From NCBI GenBank assembly GCA_045222555.1, contig JBGUYY010000108.1, forward strand, positions 1 through 64,000: a stretch of DNA of 64,000 nucleotides, in the 5' to 3' direction. Under the pieces are notes generated by a model. It was given only the letters and a program-made list of their open reading frames with translations. It ran no database searches and was not told where the DNA came from. Shown here piece after piece: positions 17,931 to 27,486 of this stretch (the stretch's first letter is position 1; each line of letters starts with the position of its first letter). A program made the translations under genes and the position numbers. The DNA comes from UBA1756 sp045222555 (lineage in GTDB: Bacteria; Bacteroidota; Bacteroidia; Bacteroidales; WCHB1-69).

Positions 17931-18480
17931 ATATTTATAATACTATTGGTTGAAAATCAAATACTCAGGAGAACCTTCCCCAAACAAGTCCATTTGACTT
18001 ATCATAATTGCATCACACGTAATCACATCAATGAGTCGGACAGAACAATGCGACATTTGGGAAGATGTTGGTGATGGTACATCTGGAGGAAGTTCCTCAT
18101 CCATTCCACACACACATAGTTTCCCTAATGCAGGGTAATAACGGTACTTGTACCAGCCATTAAACTGCCATGTATAGGAGAGATTCTGAAAGCACAATTC
18201 AGGAACGGAATAAAACGTTGAATCATAGAATGTAACATTGCATCCGACAGGGTAATCCATGAACGGAACACACATATGTGAAGAAACAATCACTTGGGAA
18301 GATTGGTTTGAAAAAGTGAAATCTTCACACTCTTCCCTTTGGTTGAAATGGATATTTACTGAACCGCGATTGTACAACCAATCACTAATAACCTCACCAT
18401 CCAATTCACTTGTGTAGTTCACAATCCAACCATTGCTCATCACCTCGCCATTATAGGTGATATATGCAGTGATGAACATC
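16320..18480. other. AT-rich island spanning two secreted-protein genes
   Basis: Hand counts give about 35-42% GC inside (35% at 16921-16980, 42% at 16861-16920 and 18421-18480), against 55-62% just outside (55% at 16261-16320, 62% at 14521-14580, 58% at 18481-18540). The edges are sharp and fall inside the two coding regions, near domain ends. Confidence 0.7.
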
Positions 18481-19115
18481 CAGTCAGTCATCCCGAATAG
18501 TCCTTCGCCGCCCCGCTCGGTCTTCTCCTCTATCTGGTGTGAGGAGGAGGATACACGGATGTCAAAACCATTTCCTCCACCCTCTGTGCACAGCACCTTG
18601 CACACCTTGCTTCCTTCGTTGGTCTCAGCCAGCACGAAATACATTCCACTATACGGCAGCGTGAGCGACAACTGGTGCTCGCCCACAGGTAGCAGCTCAG
18701 TCCGCTGGCAGCAGAGCCGCCCCTGCAGGTCCATCACCTGCAACTTCACCCTTCCTACCGTATGTGTAGTCAGTTTCATGCGACTTTCACCCATACAGGG
18801 ATTGGGAGAACTCTGCGACAGTCCCCATTCCTTGTCCTGCACGTACTCGTCAACCCCCGTGGTGCAATTCGACAAGATGGTATCGGGCCAATACATCTTA
18901 AATGTCCGATAATGAGCGGGGTAATCTTCTTCACACGGCGGCAGGCACACCTTCACCTTCACACTGTCCCACGGGATGAGCCTGCCGTTCATGTAGGTGT
19001 GGATGACGTTCACCGAACAGGTGTCCTCCTGCGCGTTCGCCTGCTGGCTAAATCTCCCCGCCGCTACCAGCAGCACGAGGAGAAGAAGGGTTTTGAAAGG
19101 GGTTTGTGTTTTCAT
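17943..19115 (-). CDS. Secreted protein with an internal T9SS-CTD-like module
   Basis: This 390-aa secreted protein with a signal peptide (cleavage near ANAQED) is not recognised as a whole. Residues about 100-175 look like a Por/T9SS-type beta-sandwich: SSPNPCMGESRMKLTT, VKLQVMDLQGRLCCQ, LPVGEHQLSLTLPYSGMYFV and KVCKVL. Such domains normally sit at the extreme C-terminus, but here about 210 residues follow, rich in Cys, Ser, Tyr and Trp. The N-terminal part (about 30-95) is Cys-containing and unlike any domain I know. The C-terminal half lies in the AT-rich island, the N-terminal half in GC-rich DNA, so the gene looks chimeric. It ends 12 bp before the subtilase gene and is probably co-transcribed with it. 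Confidence 0.65.
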   Translation of the reverse strand: MKTQTPFKTLLLLVLLVAAGRFSQQANAQEDTCSVNVIHTYMNGRLIPWDSVKVKVCLPPCEEDYPAHYRTFKMYWPDTILSNCTTGVDEYVQDKEWGLSQSSPNPCMGESRMKLTTHTVGRVKLQVMDLQGRLCCQRTELLPVGEHQLSLTLPYSGMYFVLAETNEGSKVCKVLCTEGGGNGFDIRVSSSSHQIEEKTERGGEGLFGMTDWMFITAYITYNGEVMSNGWIVNYTSELDGEVISDWLYNRGSVNIHFNQREECEDFTFSNQSSQVIVSSHMCVPFMDYPVGCNVTFYDSTFYSVPELCFQNLSYTWQFNGWYKYRYYPALGKLCVCGMDEELPPDVPSPTSSQMSHCSVRLIDVITCDAIMISQMDLFGEGSPEYLIFNQ

Positions 19116-19125
19116 GGTGGTATGG

Positions 19126-19205
19126 TTGTTGAATTGTTGAATCGTTGAATTGTTTGGTGGAGGGGCGAAGGAGTTAAGAGTTAAGAGTAAAAAGTGAAGA
19201 GTTGT
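19126..19205. repeat. Octamer array and GAGTTAA-type array in a 145-bp gap
   Basis: At 19126-19149 three octamers run in register (TTGTTGAA, TTGTTGAA, TCGTTGAA). From about 19169 a second run follows (GAGTTAA, GAGTTAA, GAGTAAAAA, then GAGTT-like units). Both lie 3' of the DUF2723 gene, which reads leftward from 23031. Confidence 0.65.
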
Positions 19206-19260
19206 GGAGTGAAGATATACTCACATCATCGTACCATCGTATCATCAAATAACCTCATCC

Positions 19261-22200
19261 TCATTTCACTCTCTTCACCAGATCCCAGGCTTCATCCACC
19301 TGCTGCTGCAACGCCTCAAAGCGCTTCACCAGCTTGCCGGCCTCAACAGCTACCGGAGACTGGGTCTTCGACAAGGCTTGCAACAAACAAGCATCCGTAT
19401 AAAGTGATGATGCATAGATACTACTAGGTCTGTGCACATACTTGTACCGATTCTCGATAGCACTACGGTCGGAAGTGAAACGCTCGGCCAAACCGGCCAC
19501 ATTATCGGGCATCCCTACCCAAACCTGCTTGCCGTCCACCATCGCCGTCTGGAAGTTCAGCTTCTTGTAATCCTCCATAATCTGGCTGATTTGGCGCATA
19601 TCGGCCTCCAAATCCTCGATATGTTTCTTGACATCTGCGAAATAGTTGTTACATGTGGAGGCCACATTAAGCTTTGAAAGATCCTCGCTGCTGCACTCCG
19701 AAAGCTCGGGCAGTATCAGCTGGTAAATCATCTCAATATTTTCTTCGTGAGCCCTGAGCACCTTGTCGCGATTCTTGCTGTTCTCAATGAAATTCAACTC
19801 ATCCACCACATGTCCCAAGATGATGGAACGCACCCTCTTGGCAGACTCGCCAGCCTTAGCCCCATCAAACTTGCCCTTGATGGAGGGATACTTCTCGGAA
19901 GCATTGGCATAAGCCTTGCTAATTTCATCGTAGGTATTGGCAGCATCCAAGAAATAGAGCGTATACTGGCTGTAACGCTGATTCTTGTACGACATAATAT
20001 CGTCGGGCAGCACCGTCTGCAGATGGTCCAACACCTCCTGCGCACGCTGCAGCTTGTAGAGGTTGCCCTCGGCGGCCTCCTCGCCCTTTCCTGCATTCTC
20101 GTACGCCCTGAGATATGAGTTGTACTCGTTGACCAGGTCCTTCGCCACCTGCGTGTGCATGGTGATGATAGAGAGCGCCAGACGCACATTGTCCTCCGAA
20201 TTGTAAACCCTCGGGTCGTTGATGCCGCCCCATGCATACTGATACGGGGTGTGATTCTTCAACGCATCAGGATTTTTCACCACATCAGGACGGGTATGGT
20301 CATCGAACTTGTGCATGATATTATCGTAAAGGATGTCGGTATTGGAGGTAGCACCCTTGCGCACCGGCACCAAACGGTAGGCAAAGCCTTCGTTCTGCAA
20401 ATAATCGTCGAAACCAAAGCTGCGGAGCGTGGAGGAGGCGAAATAGAGCGGACGGTCCCAGTTGCTGTTAGCCACCATCTCCAGCACCATCAGGTCGCTG
20501 CGGGTCATATAATAAGCATCGCCAGCCGACTTGTCGCTCGGCTTATAGGTGAAGATGATGCGGTCCACAATGTTGGCGGTGTCGGGGCCCGACACGGTAC
20601 CAGTTTCAATCACATGTTTCTTGTCAACATCGATATAGAAACGGTTGCCGAAGCTCGTCATGTTGACCTGAGTCTGATCGTTGGCAGCGCTTTTCACCTC
20701 CTGCAAAAAGTCCTTCAAAGCCATCAGCTTCGACTCGTCATTGCTGACGACCACCAAATCGCGGCGCCCGTCGCGATACTGCTCCCATGTGAAGTCGATG
20801 GGCAGCGGATCCGACTCATAGGCCTTGCGTTTCATCTGATCGACATACCAGCCGGCAGAGAGCAGCGACAGGTTGCAATTGCGCACGTCGGTACGGTAGC
20901 CTTCCACCTCCTGCGCATACCAGATGCAGAAAGTGTCGTTGTCGCCCATCGTGAACAGGACGGCATTCGGCGCACAAGAGTCAAGATAGGCCTTGGCAGC
21001 CGCCAACGCCGTATAGCGGTTCGAGCGGTCGTGGTCGTCCCAGTTCTCCTTGGCCAGCACCCCAGGCACCAGCAGCAGGCACACCAGCGTGGCCACCGTC
21101 GGGGCCACAATCTGCACCACTTTGCTCTTCATCTTTTCAAACAAAGAATAGATGGCATATACTCCAAAACCTATCCAGATACAGAACGCATAGAACGAGG
21201 CCGCAAAGGCATAGTCACGTTCACGCGGCTGGTAAGCGTACATATTGAGGTAGAAGGAGATAGCCAATCCCGTCATCAGGAAAAGCATCAGCACGATGAA
21301 TGAGTTCTTGAGGTCGCGCACCGAGTAGAAGACGAGACCGATGATACCCAGCAGCAGCGGCAGCATATAGTACTTGTTGGTACCCTTGTTCTTCATGGAG
21401 GCGATACCCTCCGGCTGGTCGCCGAGACGGGCATTGTCGATCAACGGGATGCCCGAAATCCAGTTGCCGTTCATGTCATCGCCCAAGCCTTGGATGTCGT
21501 TCTGACGGCCGGAGAAGTTCCACATGAAATATCTGAAATACATGTAGTTAAACTGATAGCGATGCATAAAAGTGATATTTTCGCTATAGGAGGGGATCTT
21601 CTGCGATTTGAGCATTCTCTGCTCCAGCTGCGGGTCGCCGCCGGCTACCCAGCTCACATACTCGCGTTTGTGGCCTGCATCGTACATACGCGGCATGAAG
21701 ACATGGTGCCCGCTCTTGTAGATGGGCTTCTGCTTGGTCTGCGTCACGATGTACTTGCCCGCCTTTTCATCGCGCACATACACATCGCCATCCTTCTTGT
21801 AGCCCACCACCTTGGAGTTGTAGGTACGGCCGGTCAGCACCGGCGTGTCGCCGTACTGCTCACGGTTGAGGTAGGCCAGCAAAGCCACGGCATCCTCCGG
21901 ATTGTTCTCGTCGATGGTCGGATTGGCGTTGGAGCGAATCACGAGGACGAAGAAGGTGGAGTAACCCACGAGGAGGAAGAAGAAACTATAGAAAACAGCC
22001 AGCGTGACCGTGGATTTCTTTTTATAGCCAAAGAAAAGACCCAATGCGATGACAGCGGCCAGGATCACAAAGAAGATGATGGTACCCGAGTTGAACGGCA
22101 GGTGCATGTTGTTGACCGCGATTCTCTCGAAGATACCAGCAAAGTTGACCACGTTGGGGATGATGAAGTAAAGCACCAATGCGAGCAGGATGAAAGAGCC

Positions 22201-23031
22201 CACCAGCGAGAAAAGCACGCCCCAGTTGGCGAGCGACCGGAAGGTTCCTTTTTTCACACACACCACCGTCAGCGGAACCGTCACCAGCAGCCAGATGGCG
22301 AACATGGCCGCCGCAGGGAAGAAGAAGGCAGCAATGGCCGAGATGATGTCAATGGTGAGCAGAACGCCCATATAGTCAGCCTTTTTGCAAAGCTTGAAGT
22401 AAACGATCAGCACCACTGCCGGGATGGTCAGCAAGTTCAAGAGGTGAACTCCGATAGAAAGACCTATCAGATAGGCAATCAGCACGATCCAGCGGTGCGG
22501 GTTGGCACCGGGTTTGGGGTTGTCGTACTCGAAGTCCCACTTCAGGATGCACCAGAACACCAGTGCCGTAAAGAAGGAGGACATGGCATACACCTCGCCC
22601 TCCACAGCGGAGAACCAGAAGGTGTCGGTGAAAGTGTAGGCCAGGCTGCCCACGAGGGCGGAGCCGAACACGGCAATCATGCGACCCGTGGTCATCTCGC
22701 CGCTCTTGGCCACCAACTTGCGGCCCAGCATGGTGATGGTCCAGAACAGGAACATGATCGTCAGACCGCTACAAATGGCTGACAGACAGTTGATACAGAA
22801 GGCCACCTTGGTGACGTCGCCGCCGGCAAAGAGGCTGGCCACACGGCCCAACAACTGGAAGGTCGGTGCTCCAGGCGGATGGCCCACCAGCAGTTTATAG
22901 TCGGTAGCGATGTATTCACCACAATCCCACCATGAGGCGGTAGGTTCAGCCGTCATGATGTACACCACACATGCCAGAATGCCCACGAGCAATCCGAGAA
23001 TAATGTTCGTCCACTTGTACTGTTTCGTCAT
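19261..23031 (-). CDS. DUF2723 / GT117-type multi-spanning membrane protein
   Basis: This 1256-aa integral membrane protein begins with the DUF2723 signature (TASWWDCGEYIATDYKL, VGHPPGAPTFQLLGRV). That region carries the acidic residues and multi-pass architecture of C-type glycosyltransferases. About a dozen or more membrane segments occupy residues 1-650. A soluble C-terminal half of some 600 residues (about 690-1256) follows, with tetratricopeptide-like helices near the end. The family includes the animal protein O-mannosyltransferase TMEM260, and bacterial members are classed as GT117, so a lipid-linked-sugar-dependent protein glycosylation role is plausible but inferred. A promoter core sits about 100 bp upstream. 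The gene stands alone; neighbours do not clarify its target. Confidence 0.82.
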   Translation of the reverse strand: MTKQYKWTNIILGLLVGILACVVYIMTAEPTASWWDCGEYIATDYKLLVGHPPGAPTFQLLGRVASLFAGGDVTKVAFCINCLSAICSGLTIMFLFWTITMLGRKLVAKSGEMTTGRMIAVFGSALVGSLAYTFTDTFWFSAVEGEVYAMSSFFTALVFWCILKWDFEYDNPKPGANPHRWIVLIAYLIGLSIGVHLLNLLTIPAVVLIVYFKLCKKADYMGVLLTIDIISAIAAFFFPAAAMFAIWLLVTVPLTVVCVKKGTFRSLANWGVLFSLVGSFILLALVLYFIIPNVVNFAGIFERIAVNNMHLPFNSGTIIFFVILAAVIALGLFFGYKKKSTVTLAVFYSFFFLLVGYSTFFVLVIRSNANPTIDENNPEDAVALLAYLNREQYGDTPVLTGRTYNSKVVGYKKDGDVYVRDEKAGKYIVTQTKQKPIYKSGHHVFMPRMYDAGHKREYVSWVAGGDPQLEQRMLKSQKIPSYSENITFMHRYQFNYMYFRYFMWNFSGRQNDIQGLGDDMNGNWISGIPLIDNARLGDQPEGIASMKNKGTNKYYMLPLLLGIIGLVFYSVRDLKNSFIVLMLFLMTGLAISFYLNMYAYQPRERDYAFAASFYAFCIWIGFGVYAIYSLFEKMKSKVVQIVAPTVATLVCLLLVPGVLAKENWDDHDRSNRYTALAAAKAYLDSCAPNAVLFTMGDNDTFCIWYAQEVEGYRTDVRNCNLSLLSAGWYVDQMKRKAYESDPLPIDFTWEQYRDGRRDLVVVSNDESKLMALKDFLQEVKSAANDQTQVNMTSFGNRFYIDVDKKHVIETGTVSGPDTANIVDRIIFTYKPSDKSAGDAYYMTRSDLMVLEMVANSNWDRPLYFASSTLRSFGFDDYLQNEGFAYRLVPVRKGATSNTDILYDNIMHKFDDHTRPDVVKNPDALKNHTPYQYAWGGINDPRVYNSEDNVRLALSIITMHTQVAKDLVNEYNSYLRAYENAGKGEEAAEGNLYKLQRAQEVLDHLQTVLPDDIMSYKNQRYSQYTLYFLDAANTYDEISKAYANASEKYPSIKGKFDGAKAGESAKRVRSIILGHVVDELNFIENSKNRDKVLRAHEENIEMIYQLILPELSECSSEDLSKLNVASTCNNYFADVKKHIEDLEADMRQISQIMEDYKKLNFQTAMVDGKQVWVGMPDNVAGLAERFTSDRSAIENRYKYVHRPSSIYASSLYTDACLLQALSKTQSPVAVEAGKLVKRFEALQQQVDEAWDLVKRVK

Positions 23032-23130
23032 TGTTTGATATTTTTGTTAATGTTTCTGATAAAATTCAACCATAAAATACCCTGTAAATCAATATTTTAT
23101 ACAAAATACCAATTTACAAAATAGGCAAGG

Positions 23131-23139
23131 GCAAAGTTA
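23131..23139 (-). promoter_or_regulatory. Promoter core (-7) for the DUF2723 gene
   Basis: The minus strand reads TAACTTTGC, matching TAnnTTTGC. A clear TTG at the expected distance is not seen. The core lies 100 bp before the start, implying a leader of about 90 nt. Confidence 0.55.
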
Positions 23140-23183
23140 CGGATTTTTTTTCATTTGGCAGTGACAATTTTTCATAATCACAC

Positions 23184-23220
23184 AAAAAAAAGGCTGCGAA
23201 ATTTCCTCCGCAGCCTTTAT
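23184..23220 (-). terminator. Rho-independent terminator after the threonine dehydrogenase gene
   Basis: Read on the minus strand, a 10-bp stem (AAAGGCTGCG / CGCAGCCTTT) with a 10-base loop is followed by eight T. It separates the dehydrogenase gene from the DUF2723 gene, which therefore has its own promoter. Confidence 0.88.
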
Positions 23221-23242
23221 TGTATAACTAATTAAAAATCAC

Positions 23243-24196
23243 CTATTTGCCAAGCTTTTTCTTCAAAACCTCCAGCATATCCACGGTCATGGTTTCAAGG
23301 TTGTACTGGGGCTTCCAATCCCACTCGTTGCGGGCGGCGCTGTCGTCCATATAGTTCGGCCAGCTGTCGGCGATGCCCTGCTTCAGCGGATCCACATCGT
23401 AAGTCATCTGGAAATCAGGAAGATGTTTCTTGATTTCGGCATAGATGGTTTCCGGACCGAAGCTCATGGCCGTAACGTTGAAGGAGTTGCGGTGGATGAG
23501 ACGGGTGGGGTCGGCCTCCATCAGCTGGCAGATGGCATGGATGGCATCGGGCATGTACATCATGTCCATGAGGGTGCCTTCCTTGAGGGGGCATACAAAC
23601 TTACCCTCTTTGATGGCTGCGTAATAGATTTCGACGGCGTAGTCGGTGGTACCGCCGCCGGGGAGGGTGACGTTGGAGATGATACCGGGGAAGCGCACCG
23701 AGCGGGTGTCCACGCCGAAACGCTTGTGGTAGTAGTCGCTCAGCAGCTCACCGGTCACCTTGGTGACGCCGTAGATGGTCTTGGGGCGCTGGATGGTATC
23801 CTGCGGGGTACCGTCGTGCGGGGTCTCGGGACCGAAAGCACCGATGGAGCTGGGGGTGAAGACCGCGGTGTTGCACTCGCGGGCCACTTCCAGACAGTTG
23901 ATCAGCGCGCCGATACCGACGTTCCAGCCCAGCATCGGGTTGAGTTCAGCCTTGGCCGACAGGATGGCGGCGAGGTTGAAGATGGTGTCGATATTGAATT
24001 TCTTGACAGCGTCGGCGATGTCCTGCGCCTTGGTGGCGTCGATCTTCACCGAGGGGCCGGCCTCTGCCAGTTCAGGGCGGAGGGGATAAATCAAGTCGCT
24101 GGCGACCACATTGTCGCTGCCGTAAATCTTACGGAAGGCGGGAGTTAATTCGGAACCGATCTGTCCGGAAGCTCCAACAATCAAAATTCTTTTCAT
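23243..24196 (-). CDS. L-threonine 3-dehydrogenase, short-chain (epimerase-like) type
   Basis: This 317-aa NAD-dependent enzyme of the extended SDR/epimerase fold oxidises L-threonine to 2-amino-3-oxobutyrate, which a CoA ligase then splits to glycine and acetyl-CoA. The N-terminal nucleotide motif is ILIVGASGQIGSEL. The catalytic YxxxK is in IYGVTKVTGE near residue 143. The stretch PGIISNVTLPGGGTTDYAVE is typical of SDR-type threonine dehydrogenases rather than sugar epimerases. It is unrelated to the zinc-dependent Tdh of E. coli. The partner kbl gene is not in the window. It has its own promoter core and terminator, so it is monocistronic, and it fits the amino-acid-degrading character of the region. 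Confidence 0.88.
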   Translation of the reverse strand: MKRILIVGASGQIGSELTPAFRKIYGSDNVVASDLIYPLRPELAEAGPSVKIDATKAQDIADAVKKFNIDTIFNLAAILSAKAELNPMLGWNVGIGALINCLEVARECNTAVFTPSSIGAFGPETPHDGTPQDTIQRPKTIYGVTKVTGELLSDYYHKRFGVDTRSVRFPGIISNVTLPGGGTTDYAVEIYYAAIKEGKFVCPLKEGTLMDMMYMPDAIHAICQLMEADPTRLIHRNSFNVTAMSFGPETIYAEIKKHLPDFQMTYDVDPLKQGIADSWPNYMDDSAARNEWDWKPQYNLETMTVDMLEVLKKKLGK

Positions 24197-24238
24197 TGCT
24201 GATGTATGTTTTTGGGTTGATGGTAAAAATTTCGAGGC

Positions 24239-24265
24239 GCAAAATTACAAAAAAATAATGTGCAA
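24239..24265 (-). promoter_or_regulatory. Promoter for the threonine dehydrogenase gene
   Basis: The minus strand shows TAATTTTGC (24239-24247) with a TTG (24263-24265) 15 bp upstream, shorter than the usual spacing. The core lies 43 bp before the start codon. Confidence 0.6.
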
Positions 24266-24294
24266 TTCAGAATATTTTTCACAAAATTCCTTCC

Positions 24295-26139
24295 CTACTC
24301 TACCGATACCGACTTGGCCAGATTGCGGGGCTTATCCACGTTGCAGCCACGCAGCACGGCCACATGGTAGGCCAGCAGCTGCAAGGGCACGCAAGAGATG
24401 AGCGGAGTGAGGAGCTCCTGTGTCTGCGGAATCTCGATGCAATAGTCCGACATCTGCTTCACCAGTTCGTCGCCGCGGGTGACCACCGAGATGATTTTCC
24501 CCTTGCGGGCCTTCACCTCCTGTATGTTGCTGACAGTCTTCTCGTAGGTCTCCTGTTCGGTGGCGAGCACCACCACGGGCATTTCCTCGTCAATCAGGGC
24601 GATAGGACCGTGCTTCATCTCCGCCGACGGGTAGCCTTCAGCGTGGATGTAAGAGATCTCCTTCAGCTTCAAAGCACCTTCGAGGGCAACCGGGAAGTTG
24701 ATGCCGCGACCGAGGTAAATCGCATTCCGTTTGTCCACAAACTTCTTGGCAATCTCACGAATCTGGTCGTTCAACTTGAGGGTTTCCTCCAGCTTAGCGG
24801 GGATCTCCTCGAGGTTGTTCACGATGTCGTGGTATTCTGAAAGGGCGAGCGTGCCCTTCTTGCGGGCCAGACAGAGGGCCATGAGCGTGAGCACGGTGAC
24901 CTGTGCGGTGAAGGCCTTGGTGGAGGCCACACCGATTTCAGGACCGGCATGGGTGTAGGAGCCGGCATGGGTGGCACGGGCCAGCGTGGAACCCACCACA
25001 TTGCAGATGCCGATCACCGTGGCGCCGCGACTCTTAGCCAGCTCCACCGCCGCAATGGTATCGGCGGTTTCACCCGACTGCGAGATCGCAATCACCACAT
25101 CATCTTCATAAATGATAGGGTTGCGGTAGCGGAACTCGGAGGCGTACTCCACCTCCACCGGCACGCGCACCAGACTCTCGAAGAGGTATTCGGCCACGGT
25201 GGCCGCATGCCACGAGGTGCCGCACGCCACCATGATGAAACGACGCGCGTTCATCATCTTGGTCTCATATTCAATAATTCCACCCAAAGAAACCACATCC
25301 TTCTTCACATTCAGACGGCCTCTCATACTGTCTTTGATAGCCTTGGGCTGCTCAAAAATCTCTTTGAGCATATAGTGGTCGAAGCCACCCTTCTCCAACT
25401 GCTCAAGATTCATCTCAAGCTTCTGCTGATAACGGCGCTTCTTTCCTTCTTCATTCACATTTCTGATTTCCAACTTCTTACCCGGAATGGCGACCGCCAC
25501 ATCCCCATCTTCCAAATAGACCACCTTCTTAGTGTACTCCACAATCGGTGCACCATCGGAGCCGATGAAGAACTCGTTGTCGCCCACGCCGATGAGCAGC
25601 GGGCTGCCCTTCTTGGCAAGGATGAGCTGGTTGGGGGCATCCGCATGAAGGATGGCCAACGCGTAGGTACCGACTACGCCGGAGAGTGCGATACGCACCG
25701 CCTCTTCCAACGTAACATCCTCTTTTTTAAAGATATCCTCTACCAGATGCACCAGCACCTCGGTGTCGGTACCGCTCTTGAAGGTATATCCACGACTGAT
25801 CAGCTCCTGTTTCAGCACGAGGTAATTCTCAATGATGCCGTTATGGATGAGGGCGATCTTGCCGTCAGCGGAGAGATGCGGGTGGGCGTTCTCGGTGTTG
25901 GGCTCCCCATGGGTAGCCCAGCGCGTGTGACCGATACCGGTATGCGACGCAATATTCTTGTTGGCGCACATCTCGTCCAAGTCAGCCACGCGGCCCCTGC
26001 ATTTGTACAGGGCGATACCGTCCTGCTGCGACAAGGCCACACCGGCGCTGTCGTAGCCGCGGTACTCCAATCGTTTTAATCCTTTAATCAGAATCGGGTA
26101 TGCCTCTTTGCATCCCGTATAAGCAACAATTCCACACAT
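24295..26139 (-). CDS. glmS: Glutamine--fructose-6-phosphate aminotransferase (isomerizing)
   Basis: This enzyme makes glucosamine-6-phosphate from fructose-6-phosphate and glutamine, the first committed step to UDP-GlcNAc for peptidoglycan and lipopolysaccharide. The protein has 614 aa. The N-terminal Ntn-type glutaminase keeps its nucleophile (MCGIVAYTG) plus LEYRGYDSAG, HTRWATHG and HNGIIENY. Two SIS isomerase domains follow (MVACGTSWHAA and ISQSGETADT; later YLGRGINFPVALEG). It ends with the canonical RNLAKSVSVE tail. The intact glutaminase here contrasts with the degenerate one in PurF. It lies 29 bp downstream of the DUF4270 gene in the same direction. I see no glmS ribozyme in that short gap. 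Confidence 0.96.
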   Translation of the reverse strand: MCGIVAYTGCKEAYPILIKGLKRLEYRGYDSAGVALSQQDGIALYKCRGRVADLDEMCANKNIASHTGIGHTRWATHGEPNTENAHPHLSADGKIALIHNGIIENYLVLKQELISRGYTFKSGTDTEVLVHLVEDIFKKEDVTLEEAVRIALSGVVGTYALAILHADAPNQLILAKKGSPLLIGVGDNEFFIGSDGAPIVEYTKKVVYLEDGDVAVAIPGKKLEIRNVNEEGKKRRYQQKLEMNLEQLEKGGFDHYMLKEIFEQPKAIKDSMRGRLNVKKDVVSLGGIIEYETKMMNARRFIMVACGTSWHAATVAEYLFESLVRVPVEVEYASEFRYRNPIIYEDDVVIAISQSGETADTIAAVELAKSRGATVIGICNVVGSTLARATHAGSYTHAGPEIGVASTKAFTAQVTVLTLMALCLARKKGTLALSEYHDIVNNLEEIPAKLEETLKLNDQIREIAKKFVDKRNAIYLGRGINFPVALEGALKLKEISYIHAEGYPSAEMKHGPIALIDEEMPVVVLATEQETYEKTVSNIQEVKARKGKIISVVTRGDELVKQMSDYCIEIPQTQELLTPLISCVPLQLLAYHVAVLRGCNVDKPRNLAKSVSVE

Positions 26140-26168
26140 GATAGGTTAATGGTAAATGGTTGAAATGT

Positions 26169-27473
26169 CTAATATTCAGTATAATAGATTTCAAGTCGGG
26201 CTCGATCCAAATAAATCTCATCGGTACCCCGGAACACAAGTCGGTTGCCACGCACGCCTGCGCCGCTGACCACAATGTTAATCCCCTTGTCGCCGTCCGG
26301 CTTTTTCAGTCGCTGCTGCACATAGTTGGTAATGCGGAAGCGATACTCCTTGTTTTTTTCGTCATAAATGCCGCCGAAATAGTTGCTGGAGGTGAGGGAG
26401 GCGTCATCAGGCGTGATGGTAGTGGCGCCGTCTGTTTCGACCAATTGCAGGGCAAGATTATAAGGCTGGAAGAAGTAGTCCTCTTCGGCGGAAATGTTGG
26501 TAAGCACCAGATCGGCACGGTTGATGACCACATTCTTACCGCCGAACACCTCGTTGAGATTCTCAAATGTGACGCGTGTTTTCACGCCGCCGGTGGGCTG
26601 GAGGTAGAGGGTATGTTGTCCGAGGGTGGAATCCCCCTGCAGCACCTGCCGCTGGAAGTCGATATTGCCCTGGGTGTAGTCGTGGGTATAGAAGTTGTAC
26701 CTCACGCAGTCGCCAGAAACCGGGAAGGTGTACTTTTTGCGCTCATGTCCCACACGATAGTAGAGGGTGATACCCGTCATGGCGGAGGTGAGGCTCATAT
26801 AGCAGAGGTTGCCCGTACGTCCGGGCATGGCCTCTGCACGCACACAGAGTCCGTAGAAGGCATTCTGAAAAGCGGTGGCATTGATCAGCTGCGACTTGGT
26901 CATGTGCAGCAGTCGTTCACCGAAGGTGTTGGTGAGGCGCAGTCTCAGGTGTGCGGCCGTCGTAGAGGTGTCGATTTTGACGGAAGTGGTAGGCTGCGGA
27001 CGGATATAGACGCTGTTGTTGACGAGGTCGGTGGGCAGCACCTGCGGGTTGTCATAATTGCTGTAGTAAGCACTGGCGGTGAGGGCCTCGTCGAGTTCGT
27101 ACACGCTGAAGCGGATGGGCGACATCGTGTCGCCGAAATAGCCCGAATACTGGAGGCTGAGCACCACCGAGTCGAGCTCGGCCTGCTTGGGAAACACCGT
27201 ATTGCTGCCCGACACCGTGAACTGCGTGCAGAAACCGGCGGCCGTCTGACCGAAAACCGGGTCATTGATGGTTCCCACCACGTTGTTGATCAGCCCTTTG
27301 GTGGGCAGCGAGTCTTCCAATATGGAGTGGGCAGAAATGGATACCTCGGTAAAGTCGGCGCCGAGGATGTCGTCATCCTGAAGGTTCAGTCCGATGACGT
27401 CAATTTCTTTTTTGCAGCTGCAAAAGCACATCGCCCAGAGGGCGACCAGCAGGATTGAAGCGCGTTTTTTCAT
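26169..27473 (-). CDS. DUF4270 lipoprotein
   Basis: This 434-aa lipoprotein has a signal peptide ending in CFCSC, followed by the short KKEIDVIGLNLQ segment. It matches the DUF4270 family of Bacteroidota surface or periplasmic proteins: a beta-rich body with SVYELDEAL, a VFGQTAAGFCTQF region, and a C-terminal RARLEIYYTEY. The function is not known. It lies 13 bp downstream of the half-length GT5 gene, a pairing that I recall as recurrent in this phylum but cannot check here. That arrangement hints at a shared role, and glmS follows in the same direction. Confidence 0.8.
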   Translation of the reverse strand: MKKRASILLVALWAMCFCSCKKEIDVIGLNLQDDDILGADFTEVSISAHSILEDSLPTKGLINNVVGTINDPVFGQTAAGFCTQFTVSGSNTVFPKQAELDSVVLSLQYSGYFGDTMSPIRFSVYELDEALTASAYYSNYDNPQVLPTDLVNNSVYIRPQPTTSVKIDTSTTAAHLRLRLTNTFGERLLHMTKSQLINATAFQNAFYGLCVRAEAMPGRTGNLCYMSLTSAMTGITLYYRVGHERKKYTFPVSGDCVRYNFYTHDYTQGNIDFQRQVLQGDSTLGQHTLYLQPTGGVKTRVTFENLNEVFGGKNVVINRADLVLTNISAEEDYFFQPYNLALQLVETDGATTITPDDASLTSSNYFGGIYDEKNKEYRFRITNYVQQRLKKPDGDKGINIVVSGAGVRGNRLVFRGTDEIYLDRARLEIYYTEY

Positions 27474-27486
27474 GGATGAGAGAAGG

